This document shows, in pieces, positions 12,430-47,229 of a DNA stretch of 64,000 nucleotides; the first letter of the stretch is position 1, and each line of letters opens with the position of its first letter. The stretch is from Oasisia sp. SBJ-2009. Taxonomy: Eukaryota > Annelida > Polychaeta > Sabellida > Siboglinidae. Made by a program: the position numbers and the translations under genes. The stretch is taken from positions 9,024,025-9,088,024 of the forward strand of contig OZ024867.1 in NCBI GenBank assembly GCA_964017155.1, given 5' to 3'. The notes beneath the pieces are model-generated. The model was not told the origin of the DNA, ran no database searches, and saw only the letters and a program-made list of their open reading frames with translations.

Positions 12430-15090
12430 CCGTCTGGGTCCAGAAGCCGTGACGTCAGTCCTGGTCTCTGCTCCCATCCACAGCCAGCTGTGCTCTTTGT
12501 GAACAGTCGGTTGAGACCTGATCGGCCGACACATGCCACGTGATGTTGTCATCCACTGCATCGCACCAACAAACACAAGTCATGTAGTATCTTCCAATAC
12601 TCAAGCTCCGTTAGGTGACAACACTTCTTAATCCCTCAAATCCGCCTGGGAGATTAACGCTCTGCCTATATTACCACCAGGACGGCTTGATCCCAGAATA
12701 GGTTACATACTCTGACTGGCTCTCAGGCCAACTTTGAAATAAACGATTTAAAACAAATGTTATTAACTATCTATGTTTCTGTCTAATTATATATCTAAGA
12801 ATCGTTATTTTCATTTTAAGGTATTGCCTAATACACAACCTGGATGTATGCTATCACAAGGACGTGTTATTTATGTGTGATAGTATGAATTCATGTGAAA
12901 TGGTTGACAGTTAAAACTGCTGCTTCTGTTAGGTAGCTTTGCTCCTCACTTTTATGAATAACGTCTCGAAAGAACAGCTCACGCTGTGTTCACTGTGATA
13001 CGCTACTTTGTTTGATTTTAAATATTTTGTGAAACAATGCAATTTGTTATTAATTTGACTTTCGATGGCAATCACAGTATTATAGATAGATGTGATAGCC
13101 AGGTTGTAAAATATAGCAGTGTGGGGCGAAGCAGCGTACACAATGTTTTAAACGAAAACGTGTGTTGGTGCGTGCGTGCGTGCGGGCGTGCGTGCGTGCG
13201 TGCGTGCGTGTGTGTGATAACGGTTCTAGTGCACGTGTGTATATGTGTATTAGTGGTATAGACACAACAATGCGGAACAATATTGGTCTGCGTCACATCT
13301 AGTGCTCAACCGTTGGAGCCCTATACCCAGACTCTCTTAAACCTCCAGGTCGCCACCCATACACAAAGCCTTTATGAAAGGGTCGTGTCTACATTGACTC
13401 AACACTTTACTTTATTTTCCGCTAACCCTGTATCAGATGCATACGAAACCAATAATATCATATTACGTCTTATTGTGCACGATGAAGTTAAAACGCCGCA
13501 TTTTGTAATGTTACAATATATTTATTATATTGTGTTATGTTATATTGTATATTACATTTTGTAATGTTACACTGAATATTACATTCCATACTTGCGTGTG
13601 TATCACCAACTAATGGTTCACACAAAACAAACACAATGACAAGGCGTCATTTACTAAAACGCTGTCACAACAGTTTGAATATGAATCTTTTTCGACGACA
13701 CTACAAGACAACTCACCCGACGTTCTCCTGATGAGCGCTATCAGCATCAACATACTGATTGTGCGACGCTTCATTGTGTACGAGTTGTCCCCTCTCTATG
13801 CAATGAAGACAAGGCTGACATTATGTGACAATATCCACATCTCCACGTGGCCGAACGTCCTCTGTCGACCAACAAGAAAACCGCACCTGTCTACGGCCAG
13901 ACAGTGTCGTTCGGCTCCCGGTGTCCGTGTACCTCTGTGTGCGGACAAACACACACAGAGGCGACGTGTATTCGCGACGACTTACAACATCATGTCATAT
14001 AATGAATATTTTAAAACTCCCGAAACATTGAGCGTCAGCCATTGTTTTAGTCGATATAATATATCTGAAGTCACCGTGAACCAACTGGTGTTTCTCCGAC
14101 AGATCGCTCGTAAGATTGCCACGGTGACGCCTCCAAGATAACTTTACTAACGACGAAAGAAGTGTCTATATTCGATTTCACATTTAATTATAGCGGCTCC
14201 GGCGACTGCTGGCGATAGACGCCTGTTTATTATACTAGCAGGATTTATGCAATGTCTATTTGCAGGTTTTCGTTTCGAGAGCGACAGGAGGGCTCTGCCA
14301 ATAGGATGAAGCGAGTGACAGCGTGTGTCAGATTTTAAAAAGTCAGGTAAATGTTGAGGTCACATAAATTCTTTTCATATCTAAACTAATATTATGTACG
14401 CCTACAGAAGTCACGTCTGGCAGCGTCACAAAACAACCAGGTCCAATGTCGTGAAGACGAACGACGCAGGACGACTTAATGGTGAGTGAAGTTGTGTTTC
14501 TCTCGGAGTATTGAGCACAACATTGTTGTCTATTACGATGTTTTCGGAATAGTGCTTCAGAGACGTATTTTCCTATCCTCCATTACAAATGATGTAGAAC
14601 TTCTCTTATCGCACTTATTTCTTCTCGTGTTCTGCTCTGCAAATGTTTATGGGTCTTGTTCGACGCCATAAAACAGCTTCTCGTCTCGTCGGCTGTCTCC
14701 ACTAACGACAAACATCGGGAGACGCAGGTTGTGCTGTTGAAAACTGTTTCGTCGTAACTTCATCTTCTAATTCACTGGGGGACGGGTGGGCAAAACCAAA
14801 AATAAAAAGGGACAAAATATTAGTCTGATATAGGAATGCACAGAGCGTTTTCCACTCTACTCACTGGCAGATATGTTCGATCGAATACAATCTCGACATC
14901 TTTGGGAAGCTTCCAGGCACGGTGCTACTAATATGCAAAGACTAATCGTGCAAACATAGCCACCACTGTCTGTAGTCGGGTACTCTTTCATACAGCTGAG
15001 TGAAATGAAGCGATGTCGAGTGACCGAACTTGACAAAGGTTCAACGGATTTGAATTCGAGTTCTGTTACTCGAGCCTCCGAATCGCCTGC
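12430..15090. other. Long stretch with no supported gene
   Basis: Scattered small open frames occur, but no recognisable protein. It contains a short (GTGC)n tract at about 13165-13215. The run at 13731-14141 has a 136-codon frame with no family resemblance that I recognise. Confidence 0.35.
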
Positions 15091-15094
15091 GACT

Positions 15095-15765
15095 GCGCCA
15101 CTGCAACACGGCACCACTGCGCCACTGCACCACTGCGCCACTGCGCCACTGCGCCACTGCGCCACTGCGCCACTGCGCCTCTGCGTCACTGCCCCAGTGC
15201 ACCACTGTGCCACTGCCCCAGTGCACCACAGCGCCACTGCGCCACTGCGCCACTGCACCACTGCACCAATGCACCACTGCACCACTGCACCACTGCACCA
15301 CTGCACCAATGCATCAATGCACCACTGCGTCACTGCACATCTGCACCACTGCGCCACTGTACCACTGCGTCACGGCAACATTGCGCCACTGCGTCACTGC
15401 ACCACTGCGCTATTGCACCACTATACCACTGCGTCACTAAACCACTGCGCCACTGCTCCACTGCGTCACTGCACCACTGCGTCACTGCGCCACTGCACCA
15501 CAGCGTCACTGCGTCACTGCACCACTGCACCAATGCGTCACTGCACCACTGCGTCAGTGCACCACTGTACCGCTGCGTCACTGTATCGCTGCGTCACTGC
15601 ACCACTGCACCAATGCGTCACTGCACCACTGCGTCAGTGCACCACTGTACCGCTGCGTCACTACACCACTGCACCACTGTGTCACTGCACCACTGCGTCA
15701 CTGCACCACTGCGTCACTGCACCACTGGGTCACTGCACCACTGCGTCACAGCACCACTGCGCCCT
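15095..15765. repeat. Degenerate 8-bp repeat array (CACTGCGC type)
   Basis: About 670 bp of an 8-bp unit, CACTGC(G/A)C, with variants CACTGCGT and CAATGCAC. Three units are 24 bp, so translated frames show an eight-residue periodicity. The 438-codon open frame across this block and the next (GT)n array is a repeat artefact. Confidence 0.9.
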
Positions 15766-15947
15766 TGCCCTGTCTGCATCTCACCCAAATTCCAGTGACA
15801 CGATGTCCCCCTCCCACCCCGTTCCCCGCGCCTATCACATGAGCGCCAGTGTTTCCAGACGTTTGTATGCATACACGTGCGTGTGTGTGCGTACGTGTAT
15901 GGATGTATGTGAGCGCTTGTTTGTGTGTTCGACTGTGTGTTTGCATA

Positions 15948-18869
<2,922 letters not shown>

Positions 18870-18870
<1 letters not shown>

Positions 18871-19100
18871 CGAAATCCGCCAGATGGCGGCAGTCGTAGT
18901 TCTCCGATCGTACCGTGATTGTGATTGTTCGAAAATGTTTAAATATTCACAGTTTTGAAATTCGTTTATCGTTTCAAGTTATATTTCTTTGAAACATTTA
19001 TTGTAATGTTGATTGTTGTGATGTCTTGTGACAGCTGTTGTCATTACACTAGTGTCTGGATGTTACATCGTTTTGACTTAGTGGAGTGGGCGAAAATACG
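18870..19100 (+). promoter_or_regulatory. Probable SAP130 promoter and first (5' untranslated) exon
   Basis: A YY1-like core 'agatggcggc' lies at about 18887-18896, typical of TATA-less housekeeping promoters near the start site. A strong GT donor (acg|gtaagt) follows the segment ending at 19100, and the next usable exon starts at 19276. Transcription start is inferred, not seen. Confidence 0.4.
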
Positions 19101-19275
19101 GTAAGTTGCTGTGTAAACACGCTTTGATTTTGCTGTTGATTTGTTTTTGTGTCTTGTTCATGTGCCGCTGTGGGTGTTCAGAATAATTATTAGCACACTG
19201 GTTAATGTAGTAAATAATTGGTTTCGCATAACACCAAGTAATATAATACTGGGTAAATTAAATGTCTTTTTGCAG

Positions 19276-37478
<18,203 letters not shown>

Positions 37479-38183
37479 CAGCGTGGCTGGTGAACGAGTG
37501 CGGTCACCGCTCGTGGTCAGTAGAGTGGACACGGTCCAGAGAGGCAGCTACATGTGTGTGGACAGTCGGGCGTTATTACTTGAAGTTAGTCATGTGACAG
37601 GCTGACCATAGGTCACTGGTCAGTAAGTTTCGATGGATGTCATATAACTCGAGCCTTGACTCATGGTCACTGATCGGTCAGTTTGAACCCATAGTGGACG
37701 TTGTGTGTATCCAGAGAAGGTCATTGACTGTCAAAAAGGGTGTCACTGTGTTGCAGTATTTACTGATATTTCGCTGTTAAACAGCTAATTATATGGACAC
37801 AATACAGTTTCTGTCCATCTGGTTTCTGCTTGTCACTAAGGATGGTTTACAATGTTTTAGACCTGTGTATGTTTTGCTCGGTGCCAAAGAGGTCTTTACA
37901 TTGTCTTGGAGGTGGTTGAACTGACGGTTACCAACATTAGCAACTGTGAAGTAATTATGTGCTAAAACTCTCCCTCGCCATCAGTGAAACGGCCCCGTGG
38001 TATTGGCCAAGTTGTAATGATGGATCTGTCGCATTTGGTGCAGTCGTTGCCTTGTAGGTGGCAGCACACACTCCATTACTGGTAGGTTCGTCCAATGTCG
38101 CCTGTAATCAGCGTCTGTCATCAGTGTTCTAGCGTGGCATTATACTGCAGCCGAGAAATGTATTGGTGTCTGTTTTCAACATG

Positions 38184-38189
38184 AATAAA
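38184..38189 (+). terminator. Candidate polyadenylation signal (AATAAA) of the SAP130 gene
   Basis: First AATAAA of the + strand after the stop at 37478, about 0.7 kb downstream. Others follow at about 38356, 38429 and 38492. Confidence 0.35.
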
Positions 38190-38764
38190 ATGTTAATCGT
38201 ATATGTCCAGAATGGTTTCATGAGTGAACTCTGTGCGCGTTTGGTCCTATCGAGGAAGTGCCCAACCTCATATCTAATAGCTGAGGTTTCACTTTACAAT
38301 TCCGTATATGCTGCTTCGAAGTGTAGATTCATAAGTAAAAGTACATTTACGTATCAATAAATAAACAAATACACAATTATAGTAAAATAGTATGATTGAC
38401 ATTTCCCTATGGTAATCTATCTTGTCTAATAAAATGTAAGTAGAAAGTGTACTAAAAGTAATTAATGCTGTATATTATTTTGAAATTTTGCAATAAATCG
38501 TCCCAATTCCTGCTGTTGTAAATATTCTAATCATTCACAAACTCAACACTCAACCAACCGAACCAACAGCAGACATTATAGCACATTTAAGGAAGTAGCA
38601 GCATTAAAATGATATCAGGAAGATATCATGGAGGTAGAACAACTGGACTGTCTCCAAGCACGGGACACTTCTAGTTTTTACTAATATCTCCGCTATATGT
38701 AACGTAGCCAGTATAGCATATTTCGGGAAATAGCGAGAAATTTAAAAGTAAATTAGCGATGCGT

Positions 38765-38833
38765 CTGCAGTGTATGAATAACTACAAGACATAGTCTCGC
38801 CATTTACGTCTTGTAGTTATTCTTACAATGCAG
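38765..38833. repeat. Inverted repeat, arms 26 bp, loop 17 nt
   Basis: The innermost 15 bp of each arm (gaataactacaagac) match perfectly; the outer part has two mismatches. Weaker symmetry continues to about 38739 and 38860, giving the look of a small MITE. Confidence 0.75.
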
Positions 38834-38860
38834 AAGTATCGCTCATGTTTTCTTAAATTC

Positions 38861-40799
38861 CTAACTGTACACCATAGTGTCTACACCCACACAATGACAA
38901 AATAAGACGTGTTCAGGTCAATCGTCATGGCGACAGTTTATTGGAGTCACTAAAATGGCGCCACAATTTGGCTAAGCATTAAACTCTGTAGCGAATTCTT
39001 CAAAATACAAAGCCCAGGTAAACGTGTATGTTTCCAACAGCTGTTATCAGGCATCGCCCGTTTACTATACTGTTCAACATTAACATGATAAATCATGAAC
39101 ATGGGTTGCAATCACGGCACTTTTGTTATAATTCGACAAAGACCTGATTATATCCAGTGTTCGTGCAGTTGGTGCTACAGTACAAAGCGAAGTGTCAACA
39201 CATGTCAATAACAACGGAATAGAAAACAACCATGTGGTGCTATACATGGCAAGTTGAATTCACATCTGTCATAATTCTTCAGAACGTTCAGCAAGCAATG
39301 TTAAATAGGCATTGCTATTTTCTTGAGTAATAATTGTCACTCCACATAACATCAGTTAAATAATAAACTAAAACCCAACACCACAGTAATGTAGAGTAAA
39401 TACAATGACAGTCACTAATTCATACCCTAACTGAAATAACAACATTGGTGACTGGACAAATAGTAACCGTACACAACATCAAATCTGTCTCTACCTGTGT
39501 GATTAGTACAAACAAAGTAATATATCTCTGTGATTTTGTCCACTGCTAGGCAAGATTGGGACCTTGACGTCTCATCACAGCGTGATGACTGGGTGTTCTG
39601 GAAAGCCAGGAGTAGACAGAACGTCTTGGAGACTTCGTGTTGTCAGAATGTCCTTGACGACACTGGTATCTTGACGACAGTGTGGTGGTCTGAAGAAAAG
39701 AAGCGTCACAACAATAATTAGTCACACCTATTTACCTACACATCAATCTTGCTATCGTACGAAAACAGGTACATTTGTTTAAGTGAACTGTGTACCCATT
39801 TGAATTAATGTTGATTAGGTTTTACAATATCGCCAAGGAGACAGTCTGTTTGTGAAGATTTCCAATTATCCATACTTGCTGACCGGGGGCACTAAAATAA
39901 AGCTGACCTTTCATCATTATCATTGTTTTCTTCTTCAGAAAATTAATTCTGCCCAAATAATAATAGTAAAGTGTGCGAGTGGTTCACTTCCCGTCAAGTC
40001 TACGTATCAATTCAAATTCATTAAAAAAAGTGCAATTGATATACAAAAGTTAGACAATAACTATATGACTTCAGAGAAATGAAATATGTATATTGAAATA
40101 TGAAATGCAGTTACTGATGGCACAAAAGTATAGCTCTTTAGAAAAAATGGTGGAAGGGAGGAATTCTCACTTCACATGGCAATAAATACATGAAAAGATG
40201 CATTTATCATGACACTTAAATTAGCATATTCAACTAATATACCCAAATTAGTATAACACATTTTCGGATCAGAAAAGGGCGTGTGGACCCCCCTGGTCAC
40301 TGGGATCTGCCCACGCTAACTGGATGTGTTAGTTGCTTTTGAGCCAGTCAGTTGGCCTACTAAAACAGTACATCGCTGGTTGATTTTGAGATTGTCCCTG
40401 AAATGTTTCTATTTGCGGCCGTCTTGAAACAATGTATCAAAAATGTCCTCGGCTGGAATAAAATAATCTGGGTCAAAACTACAGATTAATTTGACATTAA
40501 AGTGAAGAAATAAACAAATGTAGACGTAAACAACTGACAAACAATAAACAATACCGTAGTTTGACACCATAATACGTCACGTGTACATTACACGTGTGTC
40601 ACATAAAGACTGCAGTGACAGGGTATTTACCCCTGCCCTGGACACAGCCTTGTCACAGGTCAACCAGGACTCGGTGTCACGAGGGTGAATTTAGTCTTGT
40701 CCCTTGTCAAGTGTATTATGTCACTAAATGACGTTGTCACGTTGGAGTGTGTGACAAGAGACTGAGGTGTGAGTGAGAACATTTACCTGTCACGTGGAG
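38861..40799. other. Intergenic sequence between the two convergent genes
   Basis: No supported gene. It holds the 3' flanks of the + strand SAP130 locus and of the - strand receptor gene. Confidence 0.45.
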
Positions 40800-41106
40800 T
40801 CAATCACGTGGTCTGTTTTGTCTCAGTGCATCAAGTTGACGCTTTAGTTGTCCCCATCTGTCCACAGTCACAAGGTCAACTGTCTCTCCGTCTCTCACGG
40901 CCTGCTTCAGACTCAACATGCCTTGGTAGGTGGCCAGGAGACCTTCGACACTAGCGACCTGGTGACCCCAATACCACTCCCTCAGCCCCACAGGCCGCCC
41001 CAGAAGTCGTCTCAGTCCTCTCTTGAAGGCAGCCACTTGACGCTCCAAGGTCACGACCCAGTCGGGAGGGTGGAGTTCCTCCCTGGGGGGTCTTTGGACA
41101 TCCAGT
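40800..41106 (-). CDS. C-terminal tail exon of the receptor
   Basis: Opens after ttgtag| with LDVQRPPREELHPPDWVVTL and runs as a Leu/Arg-rich helical segment to the stop, ending LDALRQNRPRD. No domain was recognised. It is encoded separately from the LRR exons and could be a signalling or capping helix bundle. Confidence 0.75.
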
Positions 41107-44100
41107 CTACAACAATGACACAGGACACTTGTACCAACTGTCACCTCTTTCTATACTAACCCACGTGACATATGACATACGCTGTGACTGTCAACAATCT
41201 GTGTTGTACTCACTGTGTTAACTGCACCCGCTCCTCGCCTTGTGTCACGTTCCAGTGGACTGTCCTTCTGATCAAGTTGACACAAGACTCCGACAACCAG
41301 TTGTTGTTGAGTCTACAACACACAGTGAGACACGTCACATGTCACACCGGTTGACGACACCTGCCGCTATAAACACCCCACTACAGCCAGTTCACCCCGT
41401 AGAGAGGGTTGGCCGTGGATCCCTCAACTCAAATCTGACTGTGATTTGTTTCAACTGAAACTGTTGTTTTGATCCTTGGAAAGTTCGTTGTGAAAACTCT
41501 GTCACGCGACTGGACGAGACAAATTAGTTTAAATATAAATTAGTTTAAATTTGTAATAAAACTAAAATAATAAACCATTTAATCTAAAGTAACAATGTAA
41601 CTGATGCAAACCAGATCATGTGATGGAGACACTAAATTTGTCATTTTGTCTTGTTTTTGACACTGGGTGGACATATATTTTGACACGTTTTATAGAAAGG
41701 ACTTTCCTGAAGTTTGGCAGCAGATGTAAAAAGAAACAATGTTTCAATTTTGAAGCCAGATTTGATGTCACCTCAGGTGGTGGACACAGAGGACCAGGAC
41801 AATTACCTGATTAAGACAAATGTTGTATTGTATTAAGACAAGTTGGTGACATTTCCTACCGGTAGAACGCAAGACGTGGCAAGGCCCAGACCGCTTCTGT
41901 CATTTTGCAAGCTCCGAAGTCTCCGATGGAGTTGGACTGCAAACTGTCACCAAACATCATCAATGACGTGATATTTGTACACTGTAGCACGGGTCGGGTG
42001 ACAAGTGACAGGGACACAACACACGATTGACATCACTAACACGGTCGGTTTATTTTAATGATGACTGTTTTGTACTTGTGGTTGTTTGAACGAGTTTTGT
42101 CAGAGTTTATTTGTACAGTTGCTGTAGTCTTCAGGACTCACTTGATATGCAGTAACCTCTTCAGACTCTGTAGGGCTGGCGACAACTCAATGACGTCCTC
42201 GTCTTTGAGTCCACATGCATTCAAACTGTTGACACACACACATTAATTTATTTACAACAGTAAATAGTTGACGTTTTTGTGTCGTCATCATCAGCACATC
42301 ACTCAAATTAATTAATCAATAATAATATCACGGCAACCTCGTAATTGGTTGTCACTTTGTATTACGTGACAAGTTCGTCTGATTTTTATATTCGAGATGG
42401 ATTGATAATAGTCAACAGTTGACATACACCATATCAAGACATTAACGACACCATACATAACATTTCACCGTCGGGGATATCAGATAAGACAAAATAAATT
42501 TAGTGTGTTGTAATCAACATGCCTGATTTCTTCCAAGTGGATCAGTTCCTTTAAGCTTGCAGCTAGTGCTACTGCCACACGCCGGCCGTTGAGTTCATTG
42601 TTGAAGGCGAGTCTAAAAGAAAAAGGACACACGTGTAAGTTACTTGAGCACACGTAAAACAGTTCACTGAATACAACACATCATATGTCCACGCGACTTA
42701 CTCAACACTTGGTAGAACAGAGTAATTCCTGACATGTCTAATTACTACAACACAACGCTTCATCTTGTTGTGACAGAACGCCCGCTGATGTCTGAAACGT
42801 TGTATTAAATATGTAGATTACTGTCGCTGTGAAATATTGATCGCCATAAATTAACACAACAAATATTGTATTGATCTTTTGACAATTAAACAAAACAACG
42901 CACTAATATCACTTCGCACATCTCAAAATAATAATACTTGAACATAACTAATACGATTACATTTCCATACAAGATGCCCCTTTAGCGGCATCAACACTTG
43001 TGACATTTCGGTATGGAGATTTTGACAAGTTTTGCTAGTCAAAGCGTTTTAACGCATTATTATCCACTTGGAGGAGCCACCTATTGTAAACTGTGGCCAA
43101 GCTAAATTAATTATGTAGTTAATGGTTGTTGTAGATTATTATCATTCATATTTTACCGAATATCTCGGTTTTTGAAGATGGATTATACATGTTTTTTTAT
43201 TGATAAATGATCACCAGTATTGATAAACGTTACATAATAAAACCGGAGCAAGAACAGGGTACCGAGTTGTCAGGACAATATATATAGTACAGCCCACTTT
43301 ACTCGCTGATTATGGTACTTTCCGAAAATCTATATCATCCCCATTCATAAAATACATATTTGGTTTTCAAATCATGCCTCGGAAGGAGGTTGTCAACTTT
43401 GCTGCCCATCACTGGGAATGCTGTACTGAGTGGTCACAGCACACCAGGGGTGTCGACTGACATGGTTAAATGTATCACTCCAATAATAAAATCAATGATA
43501 TGATGTTATTATTTCAATCTATGTAATGCTACATGTTACCAGGGTGATCATCTATCAACTCGTACATGAGCATGAATATTATTTAAGTTATACAACAATA
43601 AATATTGATGTTTGTGCAACATTCGTGGAATTAAAAAATTAATAGGAAACCAGGAGGAGGTAGCAAAGGGCTTAATAATATATTAAAACAACAGTAATTT
43701 GAAAGGGTTTTCTTTTGTTGTTTTGATCTGTACAGCATCTTATATTGGTATGGCACATTTATTTATTGGTCCCTATGTTCTTATGAAATATGTTACATTC
43801 CATTTTAAATGGGAATTACTAAGACATACACTGCTCATATCATTACCTCAAGTGTGTGAGCTTTGTTAGACCTCTCAACCCACCAACCAGTTCGTTTCCA
43901 CGGAGACTGCATTTGGACATGCTGAAAGACAAGATATAACATCCAGTTAGCACTTGTAAAAAACTTGTAATAATTGCATTATATCAAATCATCAATAAAT
44001 ATTACAAATGCAACTTTAAATAATTGGCTACACGAAAAATATGCTCTATGACTGTGGTGATTGTTATATCCACAATTATAATTATATTTAACGTTAGAGT

Positions 44101-47100
44101 TAATGATTAACTGTTATTGATTCAAATGGAAGTATTTATTCAGTTTCTTATTAAAAGCAAGGTAACGCATCAGTATGCCCGATAAGAGGCCCCACCAATA
44201 TACAGGGACCACACCTTGGTTTTAACGTACTTTGTAAAATGGGGATTATATTACAACCGACGTTGGACGGTGGGTGTATGAGAAGCCTTCAAGACCAAGT
44301 CAAAATCTAGTCTAAATGCGTAATCAATAATATTTGTAGTCAATCTCAACAAAAGCCACAAAAACAAAATTACGTTTACACAATGAAACTCACTAAAGAA
44401 CTCTAACTGGTTTGTGTCTAACATTAATATACTTGCTGTATTATTAACGCAATATCTTTTCTTCAGTTGAACGCCAGCATCAACAGGCACTTTTTGAAAA
44501 ACATCTTCAGTGTCTAAGTAATAATGGCCCTCTCAACATTCGAAACCTACTGAGCAGTCATTATTTCAACAGTAGAGTTAGCAACGAGCATGCGTAGACA
44601 AGACTGGTGCATGACTGGGCCACCACACGGGGATTCCTTACTCGTGTGTCATGACGAAAGGTTTATTTATTTAACATTTTAGTTTATTTTGTTCCTCCCT
44701 TGTTTCTTGGACACACGATGGGGTTAGCACTATTTTACGTAGTTATAGCTTTTTTTTAGCAATTACAGAACAGTTGTACTAATCCCACTAACTCATAAAA
44801 GCGTCGGAACAGGGGAGGCTTTGGGACAGAGCCGTCAACATTCAGGGAATGGAGCTGAAAATCTTATTAAGACCCAGAGGTGGCTGAAGTACAAATGAGA
44901 AATCAAAGGGGTTTGGTGCAAGTCGCGGAGTAGAGGAACCCTTAAAAGATCAGAAAAACATTCATCGCTGAGAAATCGTCAACACCCCTTCCCAGTTTAC
45001 TGGTGTTATGCGCCGAGCTGAAAACAGAGGATCAGATTAAGATACTAAGTTTCAGTTGAATGTGGTTAAGAAACAACAAAATAATGTCCCACCTGATCAT
45101 CCAATGTCATAATATTTGAGACAGGTGAAATGTTTCTTGCTTGCCTCTCCATGCAATAACTGACCTATTCACAAATAATCGTCTTCACAGAACAGTAATA
45201 TTTCATTATTATTTTTCAATTGCATTACATTGTACCAATATATGTTATTCAGTTGATTGATTGTAAAGTATTTGTAACCACTATTTCTGCAGACGCTACA
45301 GCTAATACTGGACTAGAATTGATGGAAACATCGCTACTTTGAAGATACTGAATATTAATAACTATATATTAACACAGTACTTACTCTAATGCGTGTACAT
45401 CTTGCATACTTGGCATCACATATGTCAGTGCTTGTATTTCGATTGGACTGATGTGTCTTTTTGAGAGATTCAGTTCATTGCCACCGTTCATCACAAACTC
45501 TCTTATTTCGACCCATAGATCTGGCTGACGTGATTCAAAGACAAGAGTCAGCAGTAGAAATACGGTGGCCATGTGATCGCGTCTTCCGTGTTGAAGCTCC
45601 TGGCTAACAACAAGCCTAAGCAAATCGCCAGCTGTCATGAATGTCTGACATCCCAAGGTGTCGAGAAAGTCTTTGTTCTCCTGGTCACCTAACAGTCCAG
45701 ATATGAAGGACAGTACCATGTCCAGCTTGCCGTCACTTGCTGACAGCCTCACCAGTTTCTCAATGTCGTTCTGTTGTGAAACGAGGGCGATGGCACCGAG
45801 GAACTCTTGCATGATTAAATGCACAAAGTAATACACCGATGTCACCTGCCTGGACACAGCATATTTGACGTTCTCCATAGAAACAGTCAAGAGGCCACAC
45901 TGTGCTGCGGTATCATGTGACAAGTGACAACTTTCAATGTCTCCTTTTGTGAAAAGGATTTGCATGGGTCGATGACTAATGCCCTTCTTTGCCAGTTTGG
46001 AATGTTGCAGAAGAGGGTCTTTGATTTGACTGATTACATCGTCATCTTCATCGAGTGATTTCCCTTTGAAGTTTGGATGAAGTTGTTTTACAAAACTGAC
46101 TACTGTGTCCTTTAGCAACTGAGTAACAGTGGTTGGCAAAGGAATGTCAGCATGTTGCTCGAGTTTCATCTTTGCGATACGACAAATGAGACTGCAAAAC
46201 ATAGGGATGTAGCAGAAGCTGCGGATGTTGATCTCGTTGTCGATGTAGTCGAGAATGATGCTTTCCAGGTCCACATTCTCTATGGCATTCCTTTTACAGA
46301 ACGTGTACACATACTGAAGTACCCTCAATTCGCTGAAGCCATATATCTGAGTTATCCTATCGAACACCTTGTATTCGCGGACTGCACCCGACCGACAAGT
46401 CACAACCAGTGTGGCAGAAGCCATTGTTTTCCCACAGATGATGGACCCAAGTAGTTCGGAAATCTCAACCTTTGTGAAGATGTTGTCCAAAGGTACAGAT
46501 TCTTCTTCAGAGGAACAGTGGCTCATTTCTTCGTATCCATCCAAAATGACCATCACTCCGGACATGTTTCGCAAATATTGGACTATCATTTCATCGCTTG
46601 GTTTCTGTATGCCTTGATGAGTAAACAGAAGGTCAGCCAACGAACATGGTCCGAGGTGAGCCAGATCTCGCATTGAATAGTAGAAGACGTTCTCAATGGC
46701 TCGAGGCAGCTGTCCGTTCAGCCACTTGTTAAGTAAGCAAAGGGAAAATGTAGATTTTCCCACGCCTGGCTGGCCTGTCACCAAAACCTTCAGTGGGACA
46801 AACTCACTGCCCTCATCTTTGTGGAATAACTCATCAACTTTGATTAGACTGCAAAGTCCAATGTCCGTCTGAAGTTGCAAAGTGTTGATGTCCGATCGTG
46901 TCTCCAACCGTTTGTATTGTTCATTGTCATGTACACGTAGTTCAATGTACATATCATCGAGTGAGGTGATTGTGATCTTGTCAACGTCTCTTTTTTCCTT
47001 CAGATAGTCATCAATTCTGCACTGTTGAACATCTCTAAACTGTTGTTTCAAACGTTGCAGCTCCTCTGAAAACAAAACACAACAAATACTCATACATGAT

Positions 47101-47153
47101 ATGTGTGTAGGGCAGACTATTCACACTCACTCTCTCACACACACACACACACA

Positions 47154-47229
<76 letters not shown>

